From an uncultured Methylococcaceae bacterium (lineage in GTDB: Bacteria > Pseudomonadota > Gammaproteobacteria > Methylococcales > Methylomonadaceae): 15,999 nucleotides of DNA. Shown in pieces: positions 1-8,195 of this stretch. The notes under the pieces were generated by a model that was given only the letters and a program-made list of their open reading frames with translations, was not told the origin of the DNA and ran no database searches. The stretch is taken from NCBI GenBank assembly GCA_903839795.1, contig CAIMDR010000144.1, forward strand, positions 1-15,999. Direction: 5' to 3'. Numbering within the stretch: position 1 is the stretch's first letter; each line of letters begins with the position of its first letter. A program made the translations under genes and the position numbers.

Positions 1-2
1 AA

Positions 3-692
3 ATTCTTAACAATGCAATAGATCACTCTTGCGGGAAATTGGTTGACATCAGCGTGGAACGAAATTTAGATTCTATACGCGTTGAAATTAAGGATGATGG
101 GGAAGGTATATTTCGGCATATTGCTCGCATCATGAAGTTAAATGACCCGCGAGAATCCATATTGGAGTTGAGTAAAGGTAAGTTAACCACCGATCCTGAA
201 AATCACTCAGGGCAGGGAATATTTTTTACATCAAGAGTTTTCGACAAGTTCTCTATTTTTTCTGGAGATCTAGTATTTTCTCATGATGATAATGGTCAAT
301 TCGATTTTTTCCTTCATGTTGACAATGATCATGGTGGCACTAAAGTTATTATGGAGATACTTATGTCTAGCACACGGTCAATAAAAGATGTGTTTGACGA
401 ATTCACTGATGCTGAGGAGGACTTGGCCTTCAATAAAACAGTAGTGCCTGCGAAGTTGGCGCTTTATGAAGGAGAGCAGCTCATATCTCGCTCTCAAGCG
501 AAACGGAGACTTAATCGCGTCGAGAAATTTAAGACTGTCATACATGATTTTCAAGGTGTCAGTTTAATAGGTCAGGGTTTTGCCGATGAAGTATTTCGAG
601 TATTTGCTGCTCGCAATCCGCAAATAAAGCTTATTCCTGTTAATGTTAACGAGGATATTCTGCGATCAATAAAAGCTACCTCAGCTGGCTAA
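3..692 (+). CDS. GHKL ATPase with C-terminal DUF4325 (STAS-like) domain, 5'-truncated
   Basis: The frame is open from the left edge, so the true start lies outside the window. The TTG at 39 is not credible as a start because the ATP-binding N-box (ILNNAIDHS) lies upstream of it at 3-29. What is seen: the N-box, a G1 box DDGEGIF (about 93-113), and a G2-like GQGIFF (about 210-227). Together these form a Bergerat-fold (HATPase_c) nucleotide-binding domain. The last 65 or so residues (about 480-680), with IGQGFADEVFRVF, look like DUF4325, a STAS-like domain. From family knowledge, such proteins often have an N-terminal DNA-binding domain, which would be outside the window. Inference: a soluble regulator that joins a SpoIIAB-like ATPase and a SpoIIAA-like domain in one chain. 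Substrate and partner are unknown. No neighbour in the window suggests a role. Confidence 0.85.
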   Translation: MLNNAIDHSCGKLVDISVERNLDSIRVEIKDDGEGIFRHIARIMKLNDPRESILELSKGKLTTDPENHSGQGIFFTSRVFDKFSIFSGDLVFSHDDNGQFDFFLHVDNDHGGTKVIMEILMSSTRSIKDVFDEFTDAEEDLAFNKTVVPAKLALYEGEQLISRSQAKRRLNRVEKFKTVIHDFQGVSLIGQGFADEVFRVFAARNPQIKLIPVNVNEDILRSIKATSAG

Positions 693-772
693 AGATACAA
701 ATTTCGAAGTAGCTAATTTAAAGTCGGCCTGTTGCATCAGGTGAAAAGCACTGGGGTACTGGAATCATTGCT

Positions 773-847
773 GGTTCCCAATCTCCAGATTGGGAACCCA
801 TAGGTCGAAGCTCTGGCTTCGCCAGACTGGAATCTGACGCTTGGGAA
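773..847. repeat. palindromic repeat with 12-bp perfect arms plus satellite hairpin
   Basis: GGTTCCCAATCT (773-784) and AGATTGGGAACC (787-798) are perfect reverse complements separated by CC. A second small hairpin follows: TCTGGC (812-817), loop TTC, GCCAGA (821-826). A further TTGGGAA occurs at 841-847, as if a second, degraded unit ended there. No T-tract follows, so this is not a standard terminator. It resembles dispersed extragenic palindromes (REP/BIME-like); membership of a genome-wide family is inferred. Confidence 0.65.
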
Positions 848-898
848 TACACCTAAACTACCACCGATTCACAGTTTCAATGTATTGTAATATTCAGT

Positions 899-976
899 CC
901 CCCTCTTTGAAAAAGAGGGGTTAGGGGAGATTTTATTAGATAAATCTCCCTCAATCCCACTTTTTTAAAGGGGGAG
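899..976. repeat. long imperfect inverted repeat (MITE/REP-like element)
   Basis: The left arm (899-935) and right arm (about 940-976) are imperfect reverse complements. Examples are GGGAGATTT near 925-933 against AAATCTCCC at 942-950, and an outer CCCCCTCTTT against AAAGGGGGAG (967-976). The left arm also folds on itself: CCCCTCTTT (900-908), loop GAA, AAAGAGGGG (912-920). The G/C-run style resembles small non-autonomous palindromic elements scattered in methanotroph and cyanobacterial genomes (recollection). No transposase or clear target duplication is seen. Confidence 0.6.
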
Positions 977-1011
977 GTGAATGTTTACGAAGTTATCCGT
1001 CCGTCTATTAA

Positions 1012-1427
<416 letters not shown>

Positions 1428-1431
1428 GACG

Positions 1432-2724
1432 ATGACTGTTTCGATAACTAAAAGGCTTACTTTAGGCTTGCTTTTACTTCCAACACCGGCTTTAGCGGAG
1501 CCATTAAATCAAGCTAATACGGCTTGGGTTTTAACGTCTACCGCGCTGGTTTTGTTTATGACTATTCCCGGTCTGTCATTATTTTATGCCGGATTGGTCA
1601 GAAGCAAAAACGTTTTATCTGTGTTAATGCAGTGTTTTGCCATTACCTGCATGGTTTCCATTCTTTGGCTCGCAGGTGTCTACAGTTTTATTTATTCGGA
1701 TGGCGGAGAGTTACAACAATTTATCGGCGGCGCCTCCAAAGTTTTTCTGCCGGATATCAGCACGGCTGCAATGACGGGCGATATTCCGGAAACAGTTTAT
1801 TTTATGTTTCAAATGACTTTTGCCATCATTACTCCAGCCTTAATTGTGGGTGCTTTTGCCGAACGGATGAAATTTTCGGCTATGCTGTGGTTTAGTGGTT
1901 TATGGTTGATTATTGTTTATTTACCTATCTGTCACTGGATATGGGGCGGTGGTTGGCTGGCTGATTTGGGTGTAATGGATTTTGCCGGTGGTATTGTTAT
2001 TCATGTTAATGCCGGTGTTGCCGCGTTGGTCGCAGCCTTGGTTTTGGGTAAAAGAAAGGGTTTTCCAACCACTGCCATGCCGCCGCATAATATGACTATG
2101 GTGGTCACGGGGGCTGGTATGTTGTGGGTAGGTTGGTTTGGTTTTAATGCCGGCAGCGCCTTAACAGCAGATGGGCGGGCTGGAATGGCGATGTTGGTGA
2201 CTCATATTGGTGCCGCTTCCGGGGCTTTAACCTGGATGTTTATTGAATGGAAGCGTTTTGGCAAGCCCAGTGTGTTGGGTATCGTTACCGGTATGGTGGC
2301 GGGCTTGGGTACCATTACGCCGGCATCCGGTTTTGTTGGGCCTGCGGGTGCCTTGGTGATTAGCATTGTTGCTGGTTTTGTATGTTTTTATGCCACCCAA
2401 TATGTAAAGCGCACCTTAAAAATTGATGATTCTTTGGACGTCTTTCCTGTTCATGGCATAGGGGGTATTGCCGGCTCATTATTGACCGGTGTTTTTGCCG
2501 CTGGCAGCTTGGGCGGACTGGGCTTGCCTGAAGGCATTTCTATTATGGATCAAGTCAGTATTCAGGCGGTTGGCGTTGCTGTTACGGCTTCCTGGAGTGC
2601 TCTGTTTAGTTTTTTAATTTTGAAAATGCTGGATAAATGGATAGGTCTGCGGGTGACTCCCGATGAAGAAGTACAAGGACTTGACACCGTTTTGCATGAA
2701 GAAACCGGTTATCTTGATTTATAA
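1432..2724 (+). CDS. amtB: ammonium channel AmtB
   Basis: An inner-membrane Amt/MEP/Rh channel that carries ammonium, 431 residues from this start. The N-terminus is a cleavable-looking signal peptide (MTVSITKRLTLGLLLLPTPALA), followed by about eleven hydrophobic segments. Family motifs seen: TPALIVGAFAERMKF; MDFAGGIVIHVNAG with pore His191; DVFPVHGIGG with pore His341. The two histidines are 150 residues apart, the same spacing as in E. coli (168 and 318). The ATG at 1432 is chosen because it follows the glnK stop by four bases, has AGGA just upstream and begins the signal peptide. An in-frame ATG at 1417 inside glnK is the main alternative. Its conductance is expected to be controlled by GlnK binding. 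A terminator follows directly. Confidence 0.93.
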   Translation: MTVSITKRLTLGLLLLPTPALAEPLNQANTAWVLTSTALVLFMTIPGLSLFYAGLVRSKNVLSVLMQCFAITCMVSILWLAGVYSFIYSDGGELQQFIGGASKVFLPDISTAAMTGDIPETVYFMFQMTFAIITPALIVGAFAERMKFSAMLWFSGLWLIIVYLPICHWIWGGGWLADLGVMDFAGGIVIHVNAGVAALVAALVLGKRKGFPTTAMPPHNMTMVVTGAGMLWVGWFGFNAGSALTADGRAGMAMLVTHIGAASGALTWMFIEWKRFGKPSVLGIVTGMVAGLGTITPASGFVGPAGALVISIVAGFVCFYATQYVKRTLKIDDSLDVFPVHGIGGIAGSLLTGVFAAGSLGGLGLPEGISIMDQVSIQAVGVAVTASWSALFSFLILKMLDKWIGLRVTPDEEVQGLDTVLHEETGYLDL

Positions 2725-2750
2725 GTCTTGATAACCGATTTGTTCGGGAG

Positions 2751-2781
2751 AAAAAAGGCGGCTTTTGAAGTCGCCTTTTTT
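2751..2781 (+). terminator. intrinsic terminator after amtB
   Basis: The stem AAAAAAGGCGGCTT (2751-2764), loop TTG and AAGTCGCCTTTTTT (2768-2781) pair over 14 positions with one G-U pair. The 3' arm ends in a T-run, and the A-rich 5' side could also let it act on the opposite strand. It lies 26 bases past the amtB stop and separates glnK-amtB from the DUF748 gene. Confidence 0.85.
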
Positions 2782-2817
2782 GTTTAACAGGTAACACCCA
2801 TTAAAATGCGGGGCTTT

Positions 2818-5800
2818 ATGGAAATTCTAAGTAGATTATCTAAAATTAAAAAACCGTTTATTATAGTAGGCAGTGTTTTAATGGTGTATGTAGTGACCAG
2901 TGTTTACATTGTGCCGACACTATTAAAATCGAAAATACCTGAAATTATCCAGCAGGAAACCGGACGAAAGGCATTAATTACAGAAATACAGGTTCAACCC
3001 TTTCCACTTTCCATCAGGTTACAGGGGTTTGAGGTTCAGGAGAATAACGGTCAGCCGTTTGCAGCGTTTGATAATTTTTATATTAAATTAGATTTTCTTC
3101 GCTCAATAAGACAGTTGGCGCTGGTTTTTGATGAGGTTTTACTCAGCAAGCCTTATGTTCATATCGCCAGACAAAAAAACGGAACCTTTAATTTTCAGGA
3201 TCTGCTTAAGGACAAAGCAGATGATAATAAACAGCAAAGTCAACCATTCCCGGTCAATATTGTAAAATTAACCTTAAAAGAAGGAAATCTGGTTTGGGAA
3301 GATGCCCGTTTTGACACGCCGGTTATAGAGGCTATCAATCCAATAAATCTGGATATTGAAAACTTGACGACCCGGACTGATAAGCCCGCCCGTTTGGGGG
3401 TGTCCCTGGCGTTGAAGTCAGGAGGATTTTTGGACTGGAAGGGCACCGCCAATCTAAAAACAGGCTCTTCAGAAGGGCATATCAAATTTGACCAGGTAAC
3501 GCTGGAAACTATGATGGCGCTGGCTTTACCTGATAACAGGCTGTTTAATTTAAAAGGTTATGAATTACTCGATGCCGATTATAGCGCCAGTTATACTAAT
3601 AACAGCTTACAGTTTACCGTTAATAAAGGGGCGTTTGAAATTCATGATTTTGAATTTTTAGACAAAAATCAGAATAAGACGCTGATAAAAACACCGCTTT
3701 TGTCTGTGCAAGGGATCGATTTTAATCTTGAGAAACGCGCCCTTTTGATTGCGTCCGTTTCAGCTAACGATGGCGATTTTCAGGTCGGCTTAAATCCTCA
3801 AGGTGTTATTAATTACCAAGCCTTATTTCCCGCAGCTAAAACCGCTGCCAACACTGCCCCTAACGTCACAACCAATCCGGTCGAGTCCAATGAAGCACCG
3901 TGGATCGTCAAGGTAAACGCATTGGCATTAACTAATTTTGGGGTGGTATTTGAAGACCAGACTTTAAAAAAGCCGGTGGTTACAAGCTTTAAACCGATCA
4001 ATGTAAAGTTAACTGATTATAGTAGTGACGCAGGTGCCGTTGTACCTTATGAGTTCAGTGCAGGTTTAAATAAAACCGGCTTGATCAAGTTGGTCGGTGA
4101 TGCCGTTATGCAGCCTTTTTCTGTAAATAGTGCCATTGATGCCAGTGGCATTGCCTTGGAAAATTTTGATCCCTACGTTGGCAAGTTTGCGCGTCTGGAT
4201 ATTATTAACGGAAAGTTGGCGGTTGATGGCAATGTGGTTGTCGCTATTCCTGATAAAAATCAGCTGGATGTCAAGTTTAAAGGCAATTCTGCGATAACAG
4301 GCTTATTAATCCGGGATCAACTGCTTAAAGATAAAGCTCCCCAAAAAGAGCTGGCGAAAATCCCTGTTTTTGCGGTACGCGGTATTGATTTTAATCTGGC
4401 TAACCAGGAACTGGTACTAAACTCTATTTCGGCAAATAATGCCGAGTTGCAGGCATGGTTGAATCCCGATGGTGTCATTAATTACCAGACCTTATTTACG
4501 CTCTCTCAAACCGAGAAAATAAGTATCGATAAAGGCATAGCGAATACCGTCAAGCCTGAAACAGCCACTTGGAAAATCAAAGTCAACGACATGGCTTTAA
4601 CTAATCTGGGTCTAAATTTTGAAGACCAGACGCTAAAAAATCCTCTTACCATCAACCTTAAGCCAATCACGTTTAAGTTGAAAAATTACAGTAATAAAAA
4701 CGGCGCAAAGTTGCCGGTTGAATTAAGTGTTGGTATCAATAAAGTCGGTGTAATGGCACTTAAAGGCGATGCGGTTATCGCTCCGTTTTCTGCTCGGCTA
4801 AACCTTGATGCCAAAGCGGTTGGCCTTGAGCAATTTCAACCTTATTTTGATAAACTGGTTCGGTTGGATGTTGTGGACGGAGATTTGCATATTGATGGTA
4901 ACGTATCCGTTGCTACATCAGACCTGGACAAGCTGGATTTTAAGTTTAAGGGCAATACCGGCGTCAGCCGTTTATTAACCCGCGATCAAACGCTGCTTAC
5001 CGATTTGGTAAAATGGGAGGAATTAGATTTAAAAGACCTGGATATTGATGTGTTGGCAAATCGTTATACCGCTGCCGCATTGGTTATTGATAAGCCTTAT
5101 GCGAGGGTAACTATCAAAAAAGACAAGACCGTTAATTTTAGTGATATGGTTATCAGTGATAAAAGCAAGCCTCAGCCACTTGCTAAAACAACACCTGATA
5201 AACATACTGATAATAACAAACCCTCTTTTAAATTAGGTAAAATTCAGGTGACCGATGGTTCGTCTGAATTTTCTGATTTGTCGTTAATTATGCCCTTTGC
5301 AGCGCAAATTAAAAATCTGGATGGAGGGGCAAGCGGTATCTCCTCTGATAAAAACTCAATAATTACGGTTGTTTTAAAAGGTAACGCCTACGACTTGGCC
5401 CCGGTCGATATCAAGGGTGAGATAAGTCCTTATTTGGGTAGCAGTCAGGTGGATATGAACTTTAACGGGCTGCCGATGCCGCTGGTATCCCCTTATATGG
5501 TGCAATTTGCAGGCTATAAAGTTGAAAAAGGCAAGATGACGTTGGGCTTAAAATATACTATTGTTAACAGCCAATTAACGGCAACCAATAATATACTGAT
5601 TGATCAGTTCGAATTGGGGGATAAAGTTGAAAATCCAAAGGCGGTTTCTTTGCCTCTTAAACTGGCTGTCGCATTACTGAAAGATTCGAGTGGTAGAATA
5701 AAAATAGAGGTTCCCATTACGGGCAGTTTGGATGATCCGCAGTTTAGTGTGAGTGCTATTGTTACCGATGCGTTGGTGAATGTGCTTAAAAAGGTGGTCA

Positions 5801-6429
5801 CCTCGCCTTTTCGGGCAATGGGTTCACTGTTAGGCAGTGAAAAAGATATGAGCCTGATTAGCTTTCCGGCCGGGTATTCGGCGTTGAGTACGCAACAACA
5901 AGAAAAACTGGACGCGTTGTCCAAGGCGCTAAAAGAGCGACCGATTTTAAAACTGGATATCAAAGGCGCTTCTTTTCAGGAACAGGATTGGCCGATTATT
6001 AGAGAAGATGCTTTATATGAACAACTTAAAATACGACGTGCCGCCGAGATTAATAAAGATGCCGTTAAAAAAATACGTGCGCAATATGTCTTGCTTTCTG
6101 CGGGTGAGTACAAGCGTTTATTAGCCGAAATGTTTATGGAAAAATTTCCGTTGTTAGCTGAAAAATCTTTTTTAGGAACGCCAAAATTGATGAATCCCGA
6201 AGCGGGTGACTTTTATGAGGTCGCTAAACAGAAGCTTTTTACCATTATTAAACCTGAACAGGAGCGGCTTAAAATACTGGCCTCTGCCAGAGCACAAATT
6301 ATTGCCAATTATGTGGTACAGAAGGGTGGCGTGCCACGCGAAAGAGTCTATATTTTGGATGCCGTAGTTGATCCTAAAAGGGATAATAAAGAAATTGTCA
6401 GTGCTTTGTCGCTGAATGCCGGTGATTAA
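2818..6429 (+). CDS. DUF748 / AsmA-like envelope protein
   Basis: A 1203-residue protein with one N-terminal membrane segment (about residues 14-36) and a long, strand-rich, presumably periplasmic body. The start fits AsmA-like proteins: a membrane anchor, then IQQETGRKALITEIQVQPFPLSI. Repeated units of the type GIDFNL...NPDGVINYQ and FEDQTLK.P...KP are seen. The C-terminal part (FPAGYSALSTQQQEKLDALSKAL...) fits DUF748 proteins. AsmA/TamB/YhdP relatives are implicated in phospholipid transport or envelope maintenance; a specific role here is not shown. Two near-identical blocks of 223 residues lie at about 292-514 and 515-731. The ATG at 2818 has GGGG four bases upstream; the ATG at 2806 (four residues longer) is also possible. 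The terminator upstream and a promoter-like site downstream suggest it is transcribed on its own. Confidence 0.85.
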   Translation: MEILSRLSKIKKPFIIVGSVLMVYVVTSVYIVPTLLKSKIPEIIQQETGRKALITEIQVQPFPLSIRLQGFEVQENNGQPFAAFDNFYIKLDFLRSIRQLALVFDEVLLSKPYVHIARQKNGTFNFQDLLKDKADDNKQQSQPFPVNIVKLTLKEGNLVWEDARFDTPVIEAINPINLDIENLTTRTDKPARLGVSLALKSGGFLDWKGTANLKTGSSEGHIKFDQVTLETMMALALPDNRLFNLKGYELLDADYSASYTNNSLQFTVNKGAFEIHDFEFLDKNQNKTLIKTPLLSVQGIDFNLEKRALLIASVSANDGDFQVGLNPQGVINYQALFPAAKTAANTAPNVTTNPVESNEAPWIVKVNALALTNFGVVFEDQTLKKPVVTSFKPINVKLTDYSSDAGAVVPYEFSAGLNKTGLIKLVGDAVMQPFSVNSAIDASGIALENFDPYVGKFARLDIINGKLAVDGNVVVAIPDKNQLDVKFKGNSAITGLLIRDQLLKDKAPQKELAKIPVFAVRGIDFNLANQELVLNSISANNAELQAWLNPDGVINYQTLFTLSQTEKISIDKGIANTVKPETATWKIKVNDMALTNLGLNFEDQTLKNPLTINLKPITFKLKNYSNKNGAKLPVELSVGINKVGVMALKGDAVIAPFSARLNLDAKAVGLEQFQPYFDKLVRLDVVDGDLHIDGNVSVATSDLDKLDFKFKGNTGVSRLLTRDQTLLTDLVKWEELDLKDLDIDVLANRYTAAALVIDKPYARVTIKKDKTVNFSDMVISDKSKPQPLAKTTPDKHTDNNKPSFKLGKIQVTDGSSEFSDLSLIMPFAAQIKNLDGGASGISSDKNSIITVVLKGNAYDLAPVDIKGEISPYLGSSQVDMNFNGLPMPLVSPYMVQFAGYKVEKGKMTLGLKYTIVNSQLTATNNILIDQFELGDKVENPKAVSLPLKLAVALLKDSSGRIKIEVPITGSLDDPQFSVSAIVTDALVNVLKKVVTSPFRAMGSLLGSEKDMSLISFPAGYSALSTQQQEKLDALSKALKERPILKLDIKGASFQEQDWPIIREDALYEQLKIRRAAEINKDAVKKIRAQYVLLSAGEYKRLLAEMFMEKFPLLAEKSFLGTPKLMNPEAGDFYEVAKQKLFTIIKPEQERLKILASARAQIIANYVVQKGGVPRERVYILDAVVDPKRDNKEIVSALSLNAGD
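3691..5010 (+). repeat. internal tandem duplication (about 669-bp period) in the DUF748 gene
   Basis: Copy 1 begins near 3691 (TPLLSVQGIDFNL) and copy 2 at 4360 (IPVFAVRGIDFNL), an offset of 669 bp or 223 residues. Matching landmarks in order are: NPQGVINYQALF / NPDGVINYQTLF; ALTNFGVVFEDQTLKKP / ALTNLGLNFEDQTLKNP; GDAVMQPFS / GDAVIAPFS; DGNVVVA / DGNVSVA; and FKGNSAITGLLIRDQ / FKGNTGVSRLLTRDQ. Copy 2 fades after about 5010. Similarity is clear in protein but diverged in DNA, so the event is not recent. Confidence 0.8.
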
Positions 6430-6450
6430 AAAGTCATCAATAATAATACC

Positions 6451-6478
6451 TTGCCTTCATCAATACAGACCCTATGAT
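6451..6478 (+). promoter_or_regulatory. candidate sigma-70 promoter for the T2SS operon
   Basis: TTGCCT (6451-6456) and TATGAT (6473-6478) are separated by 16 bp. The -10 matches at 5 of 6 positions and the -35 at 4 of 6. It lies in the 79-base gap between the DUF748 stop and gspE, about 30 bases ahead of the gspE ATG, and no other gap in the operon is as large. No experimental support. Confidence 0.4.
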
Positions 6479-6483
6479 TGATG
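6458..6483. promoter_or_regulatory. inverted repeat overlapping the gspE promoter
   Basis: CATCAAT (6458-6464) and ATTGATG (6477-6483) are perfect 7-bp inverted arms with 12 bases between them. They straddle the candidate -35/-10 spacer and the -10 box. The position fits an operator. It could also be a weak mRNA hairpin, but no T-tract follows, so a terminator is unlikely. The arms are AT-rich and short, so chance is possible. Confidence 0.3.
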
Positions 6484-6508
6484 TAGCCCTTAATCAGTGG
6501 ACATAATA

Positions 6509-8194
6509 ATGATTTATCAGTCTTTGCTAACAACGTTACAGGAAAGGAATAAAGTTTCAGTTTCGGAATTGAAGAAAGTTGAGCGGGTACAAAAAACCTC
6601 GGTAACAGAAAGTGTACCTCAGTTACTGGTTAAACTGGGCTTATGTTCCGAGCTTGATGTGGCGGATGCGTTTGTAAAATCGAGTCATTTTGAAAAAGTA
6701 ACATCAGGTCAGTACCCGCTGGAAATACAATTGCCTGAAACAGTCTCCTTCCGTTTCTTAAAAAACTATCATATCATTGGTCTAAGCCATACTGACAATG
6801 ACATAACGGTAGCCATGATGGATCCTAAGGATCAGTCTAATATTGATGCTCTTAGATTGGCCACAGGAAAACAGGTTATTGCCAAGGTAGGATTGCTGTC
6901 AGAAATTGATGCCGCACTTGATGTTCAGTATGGCGAAGATCGATCAAAAATGGACAAACTTATAGATGACTTGGCTGTTGATGATTTAGGCGAAGAAGAT
7001 TTAGAACATTTAAAAGATTTGGCCAGTGAGGCACCGGTCATCAAAATGGTTAACTTGATTATGCAAAGGGCGATTGAAACCAAGGCATCAGATATACATA
7101 TTGAGCCCTTTGAGCAAACCTTAAAAGTCAGACTGCGTGTGGACGGGGTTTTGCAGGAGATTGATGCCCCCAATGTAAAGTCAACCGCTGCCGTAATTTC
7201 GCGTATCAAAATTATGGCCAAACTGAATATTGCCGAACGGCGCTTGCCTCAGGATGGTCGAATCAAGGTACAAATGCTGGGTAAAGAACTGGATTTACGG
7301 GTATCGAGTATCCCGACCATGTACGGCGAAAGTGTAGTTATCCGCTTGCTGGATAAGGAAAATACGGTGCTGGATTTTGCCGGATTGGGTTTTGCCGGAC
7401 GACATTTACAGCAGTTTATTGATGTATTATCGCAACCACATGGCATTATTCTCATTACCGGCCCTACGGGTAGCGGTAAGTCAACCACCATGTATGCCGC
7501 GTTAAAACAACTTAATACGCCTGAACGAAAAATAATTACGGTTGAAGATCCCGTAGAATATCAGATGGAAGGCGTTAATCAAATTCAGGCAAAGCCGCAA
7601 ATAGGCTTAACCTTTGCGTCAGCCCTGCGTTCTATTGTTCGGCAAGACCCTGATGTTATTATGATTGGTGAAATGCGTGACATTGAAACAGCAAGGATTG
7701 CCGTGCAATCAGCCCTCACCGGGCATTTAGTGTTATCGACCTTACATACCAATGATGCTGCTGGTGGTATTACGCGTTTGCTGGATATGGGGCTTGAAGA
7801 GTATTTGCTCACCTCTACTGTCAATGGCATTTTGGCTCAACGGTTGGTTAGAAAATTGTGTCCGGCCTGTAAGGTAGGTGTTGTCGCCGAACCTGAAATT
7901 GTCAAAGAGTTGCGCTTGCGACGGTTTGCTCCCGAGGGTGATATTATTTTACATAAATCTGTCGGTTGTCCTGCTTGTGCAGACACGGGTTACCGTGGAC
8001 GACTCGCTATTATTGAATTTTTGCCTATGACCGACCCGGTGCGTAAATTAATTATGGCGCACGAGGAAGCCGGCGCCATTCAAAAACTCGCTGTTGCTGA
8101 AGGCATGCAAACGCTTTATGAAAATGGTCTGGTAAAGGTGATACAAGGTATTACAACACTGGAAGAAGTTATGCGGGTTACAACGGAAGCTTAA
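6509..8194 (+). CDS. gspE: type II secretion ATPase GspE
   Basis: Hexameric cytoplasmic ATPase that drives pseudopilus assembly, docked on the GspL/GspF platform; 561 residues. An N-terminal MshEN-type region (about residues 15-150) precedes the GspE/PulE core (from about 175). The Walker A motif is GPTGSGKST (318-326), the Walker B region DPDVIMIGEMRD begins at 380, and the His-box segment STLHTND follows. A tetracysteine zinc site is intact: C451-x2-C454 and C487-x2-C490. This set separates GspE from twitching ATPases such as PilT. The ATG at 6509 is preferred for its upstream AGTGGA seven bases away; the GTG at 6497 would add four residues. It is the first gene of the operon, and gspF starts one base after its stop. 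Confidence 0.96.
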   Translation: MIYQSLLTTLQERNKVSVSELKKVERVQKTSVTESVPQLLVKLGLCSELDVADAFVKSSHFEKVTSGQYPLEIQLPETVSFRFLKNYHIIGLSHTDNDITVAMMDPKDQSNIDALRLATGKQVIAKVGLLSEIDAALDVQYGEDRSKMDKLIDDLAVDDLGEEDLEHLKDLASEAPVIKMVNLIMQRAIETKASDIHIEPFEQTLKVRLRVDGVLQEIDAPNVKSTAAVISRIKIMAKLNIAERRLPQDGRIKVQMLGKELDLRVSSIPTMYGESVVIRLLDKENTVLDFAGLGFAGRHLQQFIDVLSQPHGIILITGPTGSGKSTTMYAALKQLNTPERKIITVEDPVEYQMEGVNQIQAKPQIGLTFASALRSIVRQDPDVIMIGEMRDIETARIAVQSALTGHLVLSTLHTNDAAGGITRLLDMGLEEYLLTSTVNGILAQRLVRKLCPACKVGVVAEPEIVKELRLRRFAPEGDIILHKSVGCPACADTGYRGRLAIIEFLPMTDPVRKLIMAHEEAGAIQKLAVAEGMQTLYENGLVKVIQGITTLEEVMRVTTEA

Positions 8195-8195
8195 G

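Noticed and set aside
773..826. Intrinsic terminator after the DUF4325 gene
   Set aside because: The hairpins are not followed by a T-run and the first starts 80 bases past the stop.
2706..2737. Inverted repeat CGGTTATC / GATAACCG across the amtB stop
   Set aside because: 8-bp arms with a 16-base loop, overlapping the coding end and next to a much stronger terminator; probably chance.
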